Source: Acinetobacter sp. SAAs474 (lineage in GTDB: Bacteria > Pseudomonadota > Gammaproteobacteria > Pseudomonadales > Moraxellaceae). From it: DNA of 64,000 nt. Numbering within the stretch: position 1 is the stretch's first letter; each line of letters opens with the position of its first letter. Positions 16,810 to 26,416 of this stretch are shown here, piece by piece. Where the stretch lies: the NCBI RefSeq assembly GCF_032823475.1, contig NZ_CP127915.1:1984001-2048000 (forward strand), written 5' to 3'. A program made the translations under genes and the position numbers. The notes under the pieces were generated by a model. The model saw only the letters and a list, made by a program, of their open reading frames with translations. It was not told the origin of the DNA and did no database searches.

Positions 16810-17649
16810 TTATTTAAGTTTTTCTTTTTTATCCGCATGATATTCTTTACGAATTTCTGCCAAATCAACTTCAGGTTCAGGCAGTTTTAATTTCATGTCT
16901 TCTAACGTTTTTACAATAATTTCAGAAACAGCTAAGTTGCGAAACCATTTGTGATTGGATGGGATAATAAACCAAGGTGCATGTTTTGGAGAGCATTTTT
17001 GTAGCACAGCTTCATAGGCTTCGATATATTGATCCCAGTATTGACGCTCAGTATAGTCTGAATTACTAATTTTCCATTGGCGTGCTGGATCATCTAGGCG
17101 TTGTTTAAAACGTTCTAGTTGTTCTTCAGGACTAATATATAAGAAAAATTTTAAAATTGTTACGCCACTAGCATGGAGAAGTTGTTCAAAATTATTAATA
17201 TAGTCATAGCGTTGTGACCATACTTTTTTAGGCACCATATTATGTACACGTTGTACAAGTACATCTTCATAGTGTGAGCGATTAAAAATAGAAACCTCAC
17301 CTAAACCAGGGGCATGTGGATGTACTCGCCATAAAAAGTCATGTAATTTTTCTTCGGGTGTTGGTTGCTTAAATCCATGTACTGAAGTGCCTTGAGGGTT
17401 CATTGACCGCACAACATGCCAGCAAGTACCATCTTTTCCAGCAGCATCAATACCTTGAAGCACAATCAGTAAAGCATGCTTTTTTTCACCATATAATTTA
17501 CGCTGTAATTCGCTAATTTTTGCCATATGTTTTGCCAGTACTTCCTCGGCTTCTTTTTCATTCTTATAGTCCCCATGAAAAGCTGGATCTACTTTTTTGA
17601 GTTTAATTTTGCTGTCAGGTGATACAATCAGTTGTTCATATAAGTTCAT
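16810..17649 (-). CDS. ppk2: polyphosphate kinase 2 family protein
   Basis: PPK2-type nucleotide kinase of 279 residues. Walker A is LQGIDAAGKDGT (about 65-75) and Walker B is IFNRSHYEDVLVQRV (about 121-135), followed by the lid-region residues RLDDPARQWK and YTERQYWDQY typical of the family. PPK2 enzymes use polyphosphate to phosphorylate AMP, ADP, GDP or similar nucleotides. Its length and single catalytic domain suggest a one-domain type (classes I or III); which nucleotide it prefers cannot be read here. It lies between an anion permease and a P-type H+-ATPase on the same strand, which suggests, without proof, a link between polyphosphate, phosphate or pH stress and these carriers. Confidence 0.88.
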   Translation of the reverse strand: MNLYEQLIVSPDSKIKLKKVDPAFHGDYKNEKEAEEVLAKHMAKISELQRKLYGEKKHALLIVLQGIDAAGKDGTCWHVVRSMNPQGTSVHGFKQPTPEEKLHDFLWRVHPHAPGLGEVSIFNRSHYEDVLVQRVHNMVPKKVWSQRYDYINNFEQLLHASGVTILKFFLYISPEEQLERFKQRLDDPARQWKISNSDYTERQYWDQYIEAYEAVLQKCSPKHAPWFIIPSNHKWFRNLAVSEIIVKTLEDMKLKLPEPEVDLAEIRKEYHADKKEKLK

Positions 17650-17796
17650 AATTTAAATACTCTTATTCTGTTTAATGTTGTGAAGGTTAAGCTGTTATAT
17701 AGTTGAAATAGCTCTATTATTTTTAAGGTAAAGAGATATTTATCATCTAAAAAATTTACTTCACCCTGATCGGTTAAATATTCGATTTATTTTTAA

Positions 17797-17828
17797 AGTT
17801 GAATATCTTATGAATAAGATATTCAACT
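17797..17828 (-). terminator. stem-loop terminator after the H+-ATPase gene
   Basis: A 15-bp perfect inverted repeat (17797-17811 with 17814-17828) whose centre is only two bases, so the top pairs must open to form a loop. It lies four bases past the ATPase stop. On the minus strand it is followed by TTTAAAAATAA, a weak T tract. Confidence 0.6.
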
Positions 17829-17832
17829 CAAA

Positions 17833-20424
17833 TTAAGATGATGCTGTCGGTGTACGACGATACATAAATTTGTAGTAGCCGATTTTAATGAGATTGGCAA
17901 GAATGAGCCAAATAATCACGTAAATCCAAACAACACCAATGAGTTCTAATGGTAAGGCTGGAACAAAAATGCCAAAAGTACAGAGTAAAATAGCCACAAT
18001 CTGTGTAAGTATGATGGCCAGTATTAATTTAGAATTGGGTAAGGGCTGAGCAAATAAAGAGCCACGATTACGAACTACAAAGATTAATAATTGACCTCCT
18101 GCTGCTAACTGCAAAAATACCATAGTTTGTAAGTGATCAACACTCATGGCGATACGATGCATTAATTCAGCATTATTCATCCAATATTTACAGAGCAATA
18201 CCATACCAAAACTTTGTGCTAAGCCAATGATTCCCATCACAGATGAGAACGAAATAATTTGATGCATATTCCAGCGCACAGGTTCTTGGTTGACGCTGAC
18301 ATTGTCATAGGCAATCGTCATGATGGGAATATCATCCAATAAAGCCAGCACCACAATCATAATGGCAGTTAAGGGTTGTAAGTCAAAAATAATATACGAT
18401 AAAACCACTACACACATAATTGCCATCGTCATTGCCACACGATAATAAACGTATGATGTAATACGTTCAAAAATGCGGCGAGACTCCATAATGGCGCTAA
18501 TAATGGTTGATAGTCCTGGTGCGGTCAAAATAATTGCTGCAGCAGATCGAGCCGCATCCGTTGCACCACTCACTGCGATACCACAGTCAGCCTGTTTCAG
18601 TGCTGGTGCATCATTTACACCATCACCCGTCATAGCGACAATGTGACCACGTTGTTGTAATGCTTTGACAATTTCATATTTATGTTTAGGGAATACACGT
18701 CCAAAACCATCAGCACTTTCAACCATACGCGCAGTATCAATACTGATATTATTTGGATCTTGATTATCTTTAAATACATCACTGGCATTGAGGAGATGTT
18801 GACCAAGACCCAATTGACGTGAGATTTCTGCACCAATTGCGACATCATCACCAGTCACCATTTTTACAGATAATCCCAGTTTTTTAGCTTGTGCAATGGT
18901 TTCTTTGGCATCAGGACGTGGCGGATCTAGTAAGGCCAAAATTCCCAATAATGACCAAGTTTTTCCTTCATCATCGGAACGTGCGACACCTAAAGCCCGT
19001 GTACCATGCGCAGCAAGTTGATCAACTTGATCATAATATTGCTTCGATGTTGCATCCGTTGTTGCTTGTTCACCTAAGCCACAAAGCTGACCAATGACTT
19101 GCGGTGCACCTTTGGCAAATTGTATTTTTTTGCCGCTTGTATCGCTAACAATACCGACAGTTTTTTTACTGACGGGATCAAATGGAATAAAATCAACTGC
19201 TTTATATTGATCTAATTGTTTTGGATCTTTAAGCCCTTTGAAAACAGCCAGATCAATTGCATCAGTACTTTGTTTTTGACTGGCCAAACACGCTGCTAAA
19301 ATAAGATCGTCATCTGAAGTATGATTAAAAGCAATTGGTTGTTGTAAGGTCAGTTGATTGAGGGTAAGTGTACCAGTTTTATCTGAACATAACACATCAA
19401 CGCCGGCAAGCTCTTCAATTGCGGAAAGACGAGAAACAATCGCTTTTTGTTTAGATAGCGTAATTGCACCGAGCGCCTTGGTAACAGACATTACCGCAGG
19501 CATGGCCACAGGAACAGATGCAACCAATAACACCAGAACAAATTGGGCGATCGCTCCAGCTTCACTCCATTCCCAATGTCCAACAGTGACAATATCACGG
19601 TAAACTTGTACGCCAATTAAAATTACGGCCAAGCTTACAGCTAAAATAATTAAGAAGTCACCAATTTTGAGTACGGCTTCTTCAGCATGAGATTTACTTC
19701 CTGCAGTTGCAACCAGTTGAGCAGTGTGGCCAAAGAAAGTATTATTACCTGTCGCAACGACGACACCAGTCATAGAACCTTGTCGTGCAATTGAGCCAGA
19801 GAATACAGTGTCACCGACACCCCTTGATACGGGTAAAGACTCTCCGGTCAGTGCAGCTTGATCGACAGAAAGATATTTGCCAGAAAGTAATATCAGATCG
19901 GCTGGTAGAATTTGGCCTTCTGCAATAGTCACGATATCACCGGGCACTACTTGCGCTGCATCTACAGAGAGCCATTTACCATCACGTAAGACATGTGCTT
20001 TAGCTGCCAGTCCTTGTTTGAGGGCAGCCAGTGCATTGGCTGCTTTATTGTCTTGCCAAAATCCAACAATTGCATTATAGAGCAATAGTAGTGTAATCAC
20101 GGCAAAGTCTGGCCAATCTTGACGAAATAATGAGATGAGTGCAGCTACCTCAATCATCCAAGGAATAGGACCCCAAAAGTATCCAAGTAGCTTTTTCCAT
20201 TTACTTTCGGTATGTGCTTCAATACTATTCGGGCCATATTGCGTGAGGCGTTGTTGTGCTTCAGTGCTGGTTAGACCTTGAGGAATCGTTTTGAGCTCCT
20301 GTAATTTTTGTTGAATAGCCTGGGCATCTAAAGTTTTGGAATCATTTTTCTTTTGCTCATCTGATGACTGCTTTTTGTTTGCAGGATCACCAGCTGCGCT
20401 GACTGATGAATTTGTTGCTGCCAT
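17833..20424 (-). CDS. P-type (P3A) plasma-membrane-type H+-ATPase
   Basis: P-type ATPase of 863 residues. The phosphorylation motif CSDKTGTLTLN has its Asp at about residue 348; the TGES dephosphorylation loop is present (LTGESLPVS), as are MVTGDD and MTGDGVNDAPAL of the nucleotide and hinge regions. The late membrane segment has LLDDIPIMTIAYDN, the signature of the proton-pump group found in plants, fungi and some prokaryotes. There is no N-terminal heavy-metal domain, arguing against a Cu or Zn pump. It would expel protons at the expense of ATP, relevant to acid stress or when respiration is limiting. It is followed by a stem-loop and lies upstream of ppk2 on the same strand. Confidence 0.88.
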   Translation of the reverse strand: MAATNSSVSAAGDPANKKQSSDEQKKNDSKTLDAQAIQQKLQELKTIPQGLTSTEAQQRLTQYGPNSIEAHTESKWKKLLGYFWGPIPWMIEVAALISLFRQDWPDFAVITLLLLYNAIVGFWQDNKAANALAALKQGLAAKAHVLRDGKWLSVDAAQVVPGDIVTIAEGQILPADLILLSGKYLSVDQAALTGESLPVSRGVGDTVFSGSIARQGSMTGVVVATGNNTFFGHTAQLVATAGSKSHAEEAVLKIGDFLIILAVSLAVILIGVQVYRDIVTVGHWEWSEAGAIAQFVLVLLVASVPVAMPAVMSVTKALGAITLSKQKAIVSRLSAIEELAGVDVLCSDKTGTLTLNQLTLQQPIAFNHTSDDDLILAACLASQKQSTDAIDLAVFKGLKDPKQLDQYKAVDFIPFDPVSKKTVGIVSDTSGKKIQFAKGAPQVIGQLCGLGEQATTDATSKQYYDQVDQLAAHGTRALGVARSDDEGKTWSLLGILALLDPPRPDAKETIAQAKKLGLSVKMVTGDDVAIGAEISRQLGLGQHLLNASDVFKDNQDPNNISIDTARMVESADGFGRVFPKHKYEIVKALQQRGHIVAMTGDGVNDAPALKQADCGIAVSGATDAARSAAAIILTAPGLSTIISAIMESRRIFERITSYVYYRVAMTMAIMCVVVLSYIIFDLQPLTAIMIVVLALLDDIPIMTIAYDNVSVNQEPVRWNMHQIISFSSVMGIIGLAQSFGMVLLCKYWMNNAELMHRIAMSVDHLQTMVFLQLAAGGQLLIFVVRNRGSLFAQPLPNSKLILAIILTQIVAILLCTFGIFVPALPLELIGVVWIYVIIWLILANLIKIGYYKFMYRRTPTASS

Positions 20425-21007
20425 AATATTTCCTTAATTTAAAGAAAGGCGCTTTTTTGTTATAAAGCATATGTTTTGTATTACAGTTTTAATGACGACA
20501 TATACGAGTAAATATCGATTTTTATTAGTGAGTTTAGTATTTTTTAAAATATAAGTGTAATAAAGTAAAATACTTTTATCATTGTGAAACAATTTTGTCA
20601 TATAAAAAAACATAATTAATATAGATAGATCCTTTTGATATTAAAAGACTTTTTAATTGTGATTGAATTCACTAAGTTTAGGGATATCGATTAGTAGCAA
20701 TTGATGCGTATTCTACAAAATGAAATAGATGATTGTCTTTGAAATAGCGTATAGGCAAATGATGGAGAGCATCATCTTGTAATGATTTATCTGTATTTGA
20801 GGTAAATCTGATATCGGTTATAGATGCTATATCAATGATGTGCATTTGATTTGATATATGGTGTATAGAAAATACTGATTAATTTATAACCTATTCATTT
20901 ACTTACTATAATTATCGTTAATCTTTCAATGAGATTATCACTATAAAATCCATGGATGTAATGTTATATTATTGCATATATGATGTTTTACTTTACTTGG
21001 CTATTCT
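20425..21007. other. spacer between the H+-ATPase and TonB receptor genes
   Basis: About 580 AT-rich bases between divergent genes. No gene is supported. The only pattern I would note is the pair of degenerate Fur-like dyads close to the receptor start, listed separately. Confidence 0.45.
20906..20940 (+). promoter_or_regulatory. possible tandem Fur-like sites upstream of the TonB receptor
   Basis: Two 15-base stretches (20906-20920 and 20926-20940) each match about 9 of 14 defined positions of the Fur inverted repeat TGATAATnATTATCA by eye. The second has a complete right half (ATTATCA). Fur control is expected for a siderophore receptor, but in AT-rich DNA such matches are common. Confidence 0.3.
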
Positions 21008-23146
21008 ATGCAACACCAATTTTCAGTTATTTCTTTTTCGCTGGGGCTTTGCTTATTTGCAACATTAAGCTGGGGAGAAAATCAATCCATCAATGTGCTT
21101 TCAACAATCACGTTACAAGCAGCAGATCCACAAGAAAGTGACAGCATCACATCTGCTACAACAAAATTTGCACACGATATAACTGATGTTCCATTTAGTC
21201 GTAGTATGTTATCTGAAACCATTATACAACGACAAAATATACAACGGATTGATGAAGCGATTCAGTTGGTTAATGGTGTATATGCACAAAATAATTATGG
21301 TGGTGGATTCTGGGATAACTACTCTATACGTGGTTTTAGTAGTGATCCTAATATGAGTGCTACAGTAATTCGTAATGGTTTAACCGTAAACCGTGGATTG
21401 AGTGCACCACGTGATATAGTCAATATTGCAGCTATTGAATTTTTAAAAGGGCCAGCCACAGCATTATATGGTCGTGGTGAGATGGGGGGCTTAGTGAATA
21501 TTACGGCCAAAAAACCGCAATGGCAATCACAAGGAATCGGATATTTTAGTGCGGATACAGATCAAAAGTACCGGACAAGTTTTGAATATACTGCTCCAAT
21601 TAATGCGGATATTGCGTATCGATTTGCTCTTGCACATGAAGATCAAAAGAGTTTTAGAGATCATGTGAATAGTAATCGATGGTTCTTTTCACCACAGCTC
21701 AGTTGGAAGATTTCAGATCAGACTGAACTTTACTTCGATAGTGAAATTACACATCAGAAGGGATTGTTTGATCGTGGTATTAGTGCTTATCATGGTCAAA
21801 TTTTAATGGATAGAGAAACCTATACAGGTGAGCCCGAAGCAGATCAAAATAAAGTCAGTGATCAATTTTATCAGTTGCATTTACGACATAGATTGAGTGA
21901 TGAGTGGATGCTCAACAGTGCGATTAGCTATAAGCAGGGTAAAATTACAGGAAGTTCAAATGAGCCACGCAGTTTTGAGGCTGGTGGTGAAATACTAAAT
22001 CGACAACGACGACAGCGTTATACCCATACAACAGATCAGTTGATACAAGCTGAACTTCTCGGTCAGATGGATACATCGTGGGCCAAACATGAGATTTTGG
22101 CTGGTATAGAACTGGGTCGATTGGTTTTTGATCAGCATCAATATCGTTGTGATAATGGCCGTGCAGGACAACTTAACGGTGGATATTCTAATCCGAAAAG
22201 ATACTGTATCAATCAGATTAATATCAATCATCCACAATATGGCCATTATCCAAAAGAAATGGGATTATTTAGCAATACCCATGAAGTACAAGATTATGTT
22301 GCATTGAATTTACAAGATCACATGTTCTTCAATGATCAGTGGAGTATTGTATTTGGTGCTCGTTTGGATCATGTTAAACAAAAATTAGATAATTACCTGA
22401 ATAATATTTATTCTCATAAATCATTGAATGAGATTTCACCACGAGTCGGTCTTAATTATAAGTTGAATGATAATCTTTCCTTTTATAGTAACTATGGACG
22501 ATCATTTGCATTAAATACAGGAACCGATATAAATGGTCATGTATTTGCACCAGAAAAAGGTGAAAGTTACGAAGCTGGAACAAAATATCAACCAGCAGAT
22601 AATCGTTTACTTGGATTAGCTGTTTTTTATATGAAAAAACGTAATGCATTGACCACTAACCCAAATGATCCAAGTTATCAATACGCTGCTGGTGAGGCAA
22701 CCAGTCAAGGTGTAGAGTTAAGTTTTCAAACGAAGCTGGCTGAAAAGATAGACTTATGGTTTAACTATACCTATACGCATGCAATTATCACCAAAGACAC
22801 CTATATTGCTAAGGGGACTTATTTAAATAGTATTCCGCGTAATAATGTCAACCTTAGTCTGAATTATACCTTATTGGCACAGGGGGCCCGTAGTGCAGGG
22901 ATTGGAGCGAATGCCATTTATGTTGGAAAGCGTAATGGCACGCAAAATGATCAGGGAAATCTTGAATTGCCAGATTATACAGTCATTAACTTAAATGCAT
23001 ATTATGAACCAGATGATAGATATCGTTATCAATTGAATATCAATAACGTATTTGATAAAACTTATTATGTCGAAAGTTATAGTGAAATGTGGATTCAACC
23101 TGGAGATCCAATTAATGCATCTATTTCTATGCAATGGAAATTTTAA
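21008..23146 (+). CDS. TonB-dependent siderophore receptor
   Basis: Outer-membrane receptor of 712 residues, the usual size. It has a signal peptide ending near LSWGEN (about 23-25), a region resembling a TonB box (ITLQAAD), a plug domain beginning around FSRSMLSETIIQRQNIQRIDEAIQLVNGVYAQ, with the typical RGFSSDPN, FLKGPATALYGRGEMGGLVNITAKKP motifs, and a 22-strand barrel ending in ISMQWKF with C-terminal Phe. The motif set is that of ferric siderophore receptors (FhuA/FptA/Fiu-like) rather than B12 or heme types. The siderophore is unknown. No siderophore synthesis or inner-membrane uptake genes lie adjacent. A 15-bp stem follows the gene. Degenerate Fur-like patterns lie upstream. Confidence 0.88.
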   Translation: MQHQFSVISFSLGLCLFATLSWGENQSINVLSTITLQAADPQESDSITSATTKFAHDITDVPFSRSMLSETIIQRQNIQRIDEAIQLVNGVYAQNNYGGGFWDNYSIRGFSSDPNMSATVIRNGLTVNRGLSAPRDIVNIAAIEFLKGPATALYGRGEMGGLVNITAKKPQWQSQGIGYFSADTDQKYRTSFEYTAPINADIAYRFALAHEDQKSFRDHVNSNRWFFSPQLSWKISDQTELYFDSEITHQKGLFDRGISAYHGQILMDRETYTGEPEADQNKVSDQFYQLHLRHRLSDEWMLNSAISYKQGKITGSSNEPRSFEAGGEILNRQRRQRYTHTTDQLIQAELLGQMDTSWAKHEILAGIELGRLVFDQHQYRCDNGRAGQLNGGYSNPKRYCINQININHPQYGHYPKEMGLFSNTHEVQDYVALNLQDHMFFNDQWSIVFGARLDHVKQKLDNYLNNIYSHKSLNEISPRVGLNYKLNDNLSFYSNYGRSFALNTGTDINGHVFAPEKGESYEAGTKYQPADNRLLGLAVFYMKKRNALTTNPNDPSYQYAAGEATSQGVELSFQTKLAEKIDLWFNYTYTHAIITKDTYIAKGTYLNSIPRNNVNLSLNYTLLAQGARSAGIGANAIYVGKRNGTQNDQGNLELPDYTVINLNAYYEPDDRYRYQLNINNVFDKTYYVESYSEMWIQPGDPINASISMQWKF

Positions 23147-23234
23147 ACGAGACATATTTTTGTGGATTGATAAGCGTGATTTAAAAGCTTGAGTCTTCAA
23201 GACTATTAAGCAGAAGGTCAAGTGATTTCTTGAG

Positions 23235-23275
23235 AAAATAGAGCGTCATGTTCAAGTAAAATGGCGTTCTATTTT
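23235..23275 (+). terminator. stem-loop after the TonB receptor gene
   Basis: A 15-bp stem (23235-23249 with 23261-23275) containing two G-U pairs, 11-base loop, right arm ending in TTTT, followed by AGTTT. It lies about 90 bases after the stop and ends the receptor transcript. Confidence 0.65.
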
Positions 23276-23402
23276 AGTTTGTTAGAGTGATTGAGGTATT
23301 TAATTAGCTCAATGATTCATCAGATAATGAGATGAAGAGTCATATGGTTTGATACAAACAGTTTTTTAGACTGAATTGATCATCAGGCCATGTTAATCTT
23401 CG

Positions 23403-23636
23403 ATGTATGTGGGATATGGTCATTATGACACCGCTTATGAGGCACTGATTCGTACTTTAACCGAAGCATCTCCTTATTTATGTGGTGAACAGTTTACTGC
23501 TGCTGATGTTTATCTGGGAGCATATTTATTATTTCAGTCTAAAATGGGCCAAATAAAAGCACATCCCAGTATTGAAAAATATTTAAATACGCTTCGTGAG
23601 CGTGCAATGTTAAAAAAGAGCCCGATTTTTTTCTAG
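23403..23636 (+). pseudogene. glutathione S-transferase C-terminal remnant
   Basis: A 77-codon frame resembling only the C-terminal helical domain of a GST. The part ASPYLCGEQFTAADVYLGAYL matches the conserved hydrophobic core, with the N-capping box and the Asp of helix 6 (FTAADVYLG). The thioredoxin-like N-terminal domain that binds glutathione is missing. A TAA stop lies in frame six bases upstream of the ATG, and there is no ribosome-binding site. About 250 bases upstream hold no matching N-terminal part by eye, so this is probably a deletion relic. It could still be translated, but it would lack the glutathione site. Confidence 0.7.
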
Positions 23637-23748
23637 TAAAGGCAAGCTTAAGATAATCTCTAATATTATTAGATTAGGTATGAGGGTAGAACATGTCCTC
23701 ATAGCATTTGATGGTATGGTGATGATACTTGTTTGACTATCAGTTTTT

Positions 23749-24360
23749 TTAAAATTTAAAGGCGCCTTGTATGCCATCAATAAACATTTGAGTACCAATC
23801 ACAGCGAGAATCAGTCCCATTAATCTGGTCACAATACTTAAACCACTTTGTCCTATTTTATTGATGATTTGATTGGAAAAGTGGAAGCAGATATATGTAA
23901 TCACACATAAAATAAAAAATACGGCAATAGTGACTAAGTCTTGCAATATTCCATTGGTTGAATAGCTCATTGCTGTGGCAATGGTTCCTGGTCCTGCCAA
24001 TAATGGTACTGCGAGTGGAGAAATTGCAATATCTCGATCATCATCAAGGTGATTGGATTTGTGAATGTTTGACGTTGCACCTTGCAGCATATGATAACCA
24101 ATAATAAAAACTAAAATACCACCTGTAATACGAAGTGCGGGTAAGGTAATACCAAATAAATGAAAGATTTTTTGACCAAGTAATGCAAATAAACAAATTA
24201 AAATAAAGGTAATAATTAAGGCTTTTAAGGCAATCGCTTGCTTTTGGGCAGCATCCATATTGGCTGTTAATCCAGCAAAAGCTGCTGTATTTGCAATGGG
24301 ATTCATAATCGCAAAAAAAGCCATAAAAATGGTTAAAGTATGTTCAAAAAGAGCGTTCAT
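23749..24360 (-). CDS. MarC-family inner-membrane protein
   Basis: Membrane protein of 203 residues, the usual size for MarC/UPF0056 proteins, with six predicted TM segments. Typical features are the first helix followed by MNPIANTAAFAGLT, a middle segment with ISPLAVPLLAGPGTIATAMSY, and a final IVTRLMGLILAVIGTQMFIDGI. The family is widely conserved, but its function is unresolved; early reports linking marC to antibiotic resistance were not upheld. The gene stands alone on the minus strand. Confidence 0.85.
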   Translation of the reverse strand: MNALFEHTLTIFMAFFAIMNPIANTAAFAGLTANMDAAQKQAIALKALIITFILICLFALLGQKIFHLFGITLPALRITGGILVFIIGYHMLQGATSNIHKSNHLDDDRDIAISPLAVPLLAGPGTIATAMSYSTNGILQDLVTIAVFFILCVITYICFHFSNQIINKIGQSGLSIVTRLMGLILAVIGTQMFIDGIQGAFKF

Positions 24361-24554
24361 GTTTGTCCATTTTCTAATCAGGCATAATGTTGGTTTGTTT
24401 GTATCTGTATTATTGAATAAAATATTTTAAGCTAATCATTTTGCTGCATCAATATACGATGTTTTAAGATGGTATTATACCTAAACAGTATTTTCTGAAA
24501 AAGAAAACCATTAATCCATATTTTTTATGCTAGAAAGTAAAATATGATGTTCTA

Positions 24555-24620
24555 TAATAAAAAAAGCCACATTTTGGGAGCAATGTGGCAAAAACGATTA
24601 GCTTTACTAATCGTTGAGAG
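24555..24620 (-). ncRNA. candidate small RNA with intrinsic terminator
   Basis: On the minus strand two stem-loops follow each other. The first pairs 24607-24615 with 24593-24601 (9 bp, 5-base loop). The second pairs GCCACATT (24582-24589) with AATGTGGC (24566-24573), 8-base loop GCTCCCAA, and runs directly into seven T residues: an intrinsic terminator. It is more than 530 bases from the bioB stop, and no gene needs it, so an independent short transcript is likely. The loop exposes CUCCC, complementary to Shine-Dalgarno sequences. I could not fix a promoter; the 5' end is unknown and may lie near 24650. Confidence 0.45.
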
Positions 24621-25034
24621 GTCTTTTGTTATACATATAATCTATTAGTGACGTGGATAAATAATGAATACTCTGTGCTAAAAACACTTATTTTTTTATG
24701 CTAATAGTAGCTTTATCTTGAAATTTAGAGAAATTAAACCCATTTATACTTAAATAAAATAACGATTATTATCCTGTGATCTCATGCAAAATAGAGTGAT
24801 ATAAAATCAATCATTTATAAAGATTTATAGAGATTAAAAAATCATTTACTTGGATTAATATGTAAGCTATATGTATGATTTTATGTGTATTTTAAGCATA
24901 AGTATTTCTAAAAGAAATGATAAAATAAACACTTCGTCAGTAATGCGCTATTAATGTATTGAATTGAAATAACGCTATTTTAGCGATTACATTTGCGATC
25001 AATAAAAAATCTCCAAATTCTGCTTAACCCAAAT

Positions 25035-25082
25035 AATCTAAATTGGAATCATGATTCAGTTAAATCATGATTCCATTAGATT
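25035..25082. repeat. large inverted repeat after bioB
   Basis: A 13-bp perfect arm (25044-25056 with 25063-25075, loop of six) extended by a further 7 bp (AATCTAA, 25035-25041, with 25076-25082) after a two-base bulge: 20 bp in all. It lies 68 bases past the bioB stop. It has no T tract on the minus strand, so it may protect the 3' end or support Rho-linked termination. Confidence 0.6.
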
Positions 25083-25149
25083 TAAGATGATCATCAATCA
25101 GTAGTCATAGCATATTTACAGTGCTTTAATCATCTAAGATAGGTGCTGA

Positions 25150-26139
25150 TTAGGCACTCATGGCGTCAATACTGAGTTCTTGAATCGTTAATTTTGCTGG
25201 CTCAACTTGTAAACCTAGTTTTTTAAGCAAGACTTTATCTTTGCCTTCACCCGCATTCGGTGTCGTTAATAATTTTTCCCCTGAGAAAAAGGAATTGGCA
25301 CCAGCCATAAATGCTAAGGCTTGATCACTATCACTCAGTGACTCTCGTCCAGCAGAAAGTCGGATATAACTCTTAGGCATAAGAATACGTGCCACTGCGA
25401 TGGTACGAATCCATTCCGTTACATCAAGTTTTTCTACATCTTGTAAGGGGGTACCCTCAATAGGAACCAACATATTAATAGGTACAGATTCAGGATGAAT
25501 CGCTAAGGTTGCTAACTCATGCAATAATCCAATACGATCCTCTTGGCTTTCTCCTAATCCTAAAATACCACCACTACAAATTTTCATTCCTGCATTACGA
25601 ACATGATCAAGTGTATCAAGTCGATCATCAAATGTACGTGTGCTGATAATATGTGAATAATACTCTCTAGATGTATCTAAATTATGATTATAGTAATCTA
25701 AACCGGCATCTTTTAGGCGTGCTGCTTGAGATTGGTTAAGCATACCCAGTGTCATGCAGGTTTCTAATCCTAATTTTTTAACTTCTTTTACCATTTCAAG
25801 CACATAAGGCATATCTCGTTCATGCGGATTACGCCATGCAGCACCCATACAAAAACGCGACGAACCTTGTGCTAAAGCTTGTTTAGCTTCATCGATTACT
25901 TTTTCTACAGCAATGCGTTTTTCTGCTTCTAATTTTGAGTCATAGTGGGCAGATTGTGAGCAATATTTACAGTCTTCTGGACATTTCCCTGTTTTTATAG
26001 ACAGTAAGGTACTGACTTGAATTGTATTGGCAGCAAAGTTTTCGCGGTGAATACGTTGTGCTTCAAAAACCAGATCCAAGAAAGGAAGCTGATATAGACG
26101 TTGAATTTCTTCACGGGTCCAATCATTCTTTATTTTCAT
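25150..26139 (-). CDS. bioB: biotin synthase
   Basis: Radical-SAM enzyme of 329 residues converting dethiobiotin to biotin. The SAM cluster motif is [11 protein letters not shown] with Cys53, Cys57 and Cys60. The GxGE-like segment [12 protein letters not shown] and the C-terminal [26 protein letters not shown], which binds substrate and holds the Arg ligand region of the second cluster, are present. Length and order are standard. Other biotin genes (bioA, bioF, bioC, bioD) are not in the window, so bioB stands alone here. A lone GTTTACAA upstream resembles half of a BirA operator but has no partner. Confidence 0.95.
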   Translation of the reverse strand: MKIKNDWTREEIQRLYQLPFLDLVFEAQRIHRENFAANTIQVSTLLSIKTGKCPEDCKYCSQSAHYDSKLEAEKRIAVEKVIDEAKQALAQGSSRFCMGAAWRNPHERDMPYVLEMVKEVKKLGLETCMTLGMLNQSQAARLKDAGLDYYNHNLDTSREYYSHIISTRTFDDRLDTLDHVRNAGMKICSGGILGLGESQEDRIGLLHELATLAIHPESVPINMLVPIEGTPLQDVEKLDVTEWIRTIAVARILMPKSYIRLSAGRESLSDSDQALAFMAGANSFFSGEKLLTTPNAGEGKDKVLLKKLGLQVEPAKLTIQELSIDAMSA

Positions 26140-26416
26140 TTTAAAAGTCCATAATTTATTGAGTAAAACTTAGTAATATTTTTACATTGATTATTTATGA
26201 TGTGAAGGCAAATTATATCAATTTTGCAAAAACATCAATCAAAAAAGATAAATTATTTTTCTGATAAAATAGTTTAATTGTTTACAAAATCAACCTATTT
26301 TATTGCTATTTACTTACAATATTATTTATTTCAAATATTGGTTTTGCTTTGAATAGGTAATGAAAAAATCATTATTTTGCTAATTTTGTTGAGTTCTGGA
26401 TAATCATATTTTTTAA

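Larger units (their letters stand above)
24361..25149. other. long intergenic region between bioB and marC
   Basis: About 790 AT-rich bases between two leftward genes. No protein gene is supported. It holds two structures listed separately: a large hairpin just after bioB (25035-25082) and a double hairpin with a minus-strand T tract (24555-24615) that looks like the 3' end of a small RNA. The rest shows nothing I recognise. Confidence 0.5.

Noticed and set aside
26280..26287. GTTTACAA resembling half of a BirA operator before bioB
   Set aside because: No partner half-site at the expected distance, so it is probably chance in AT-rich DNA.
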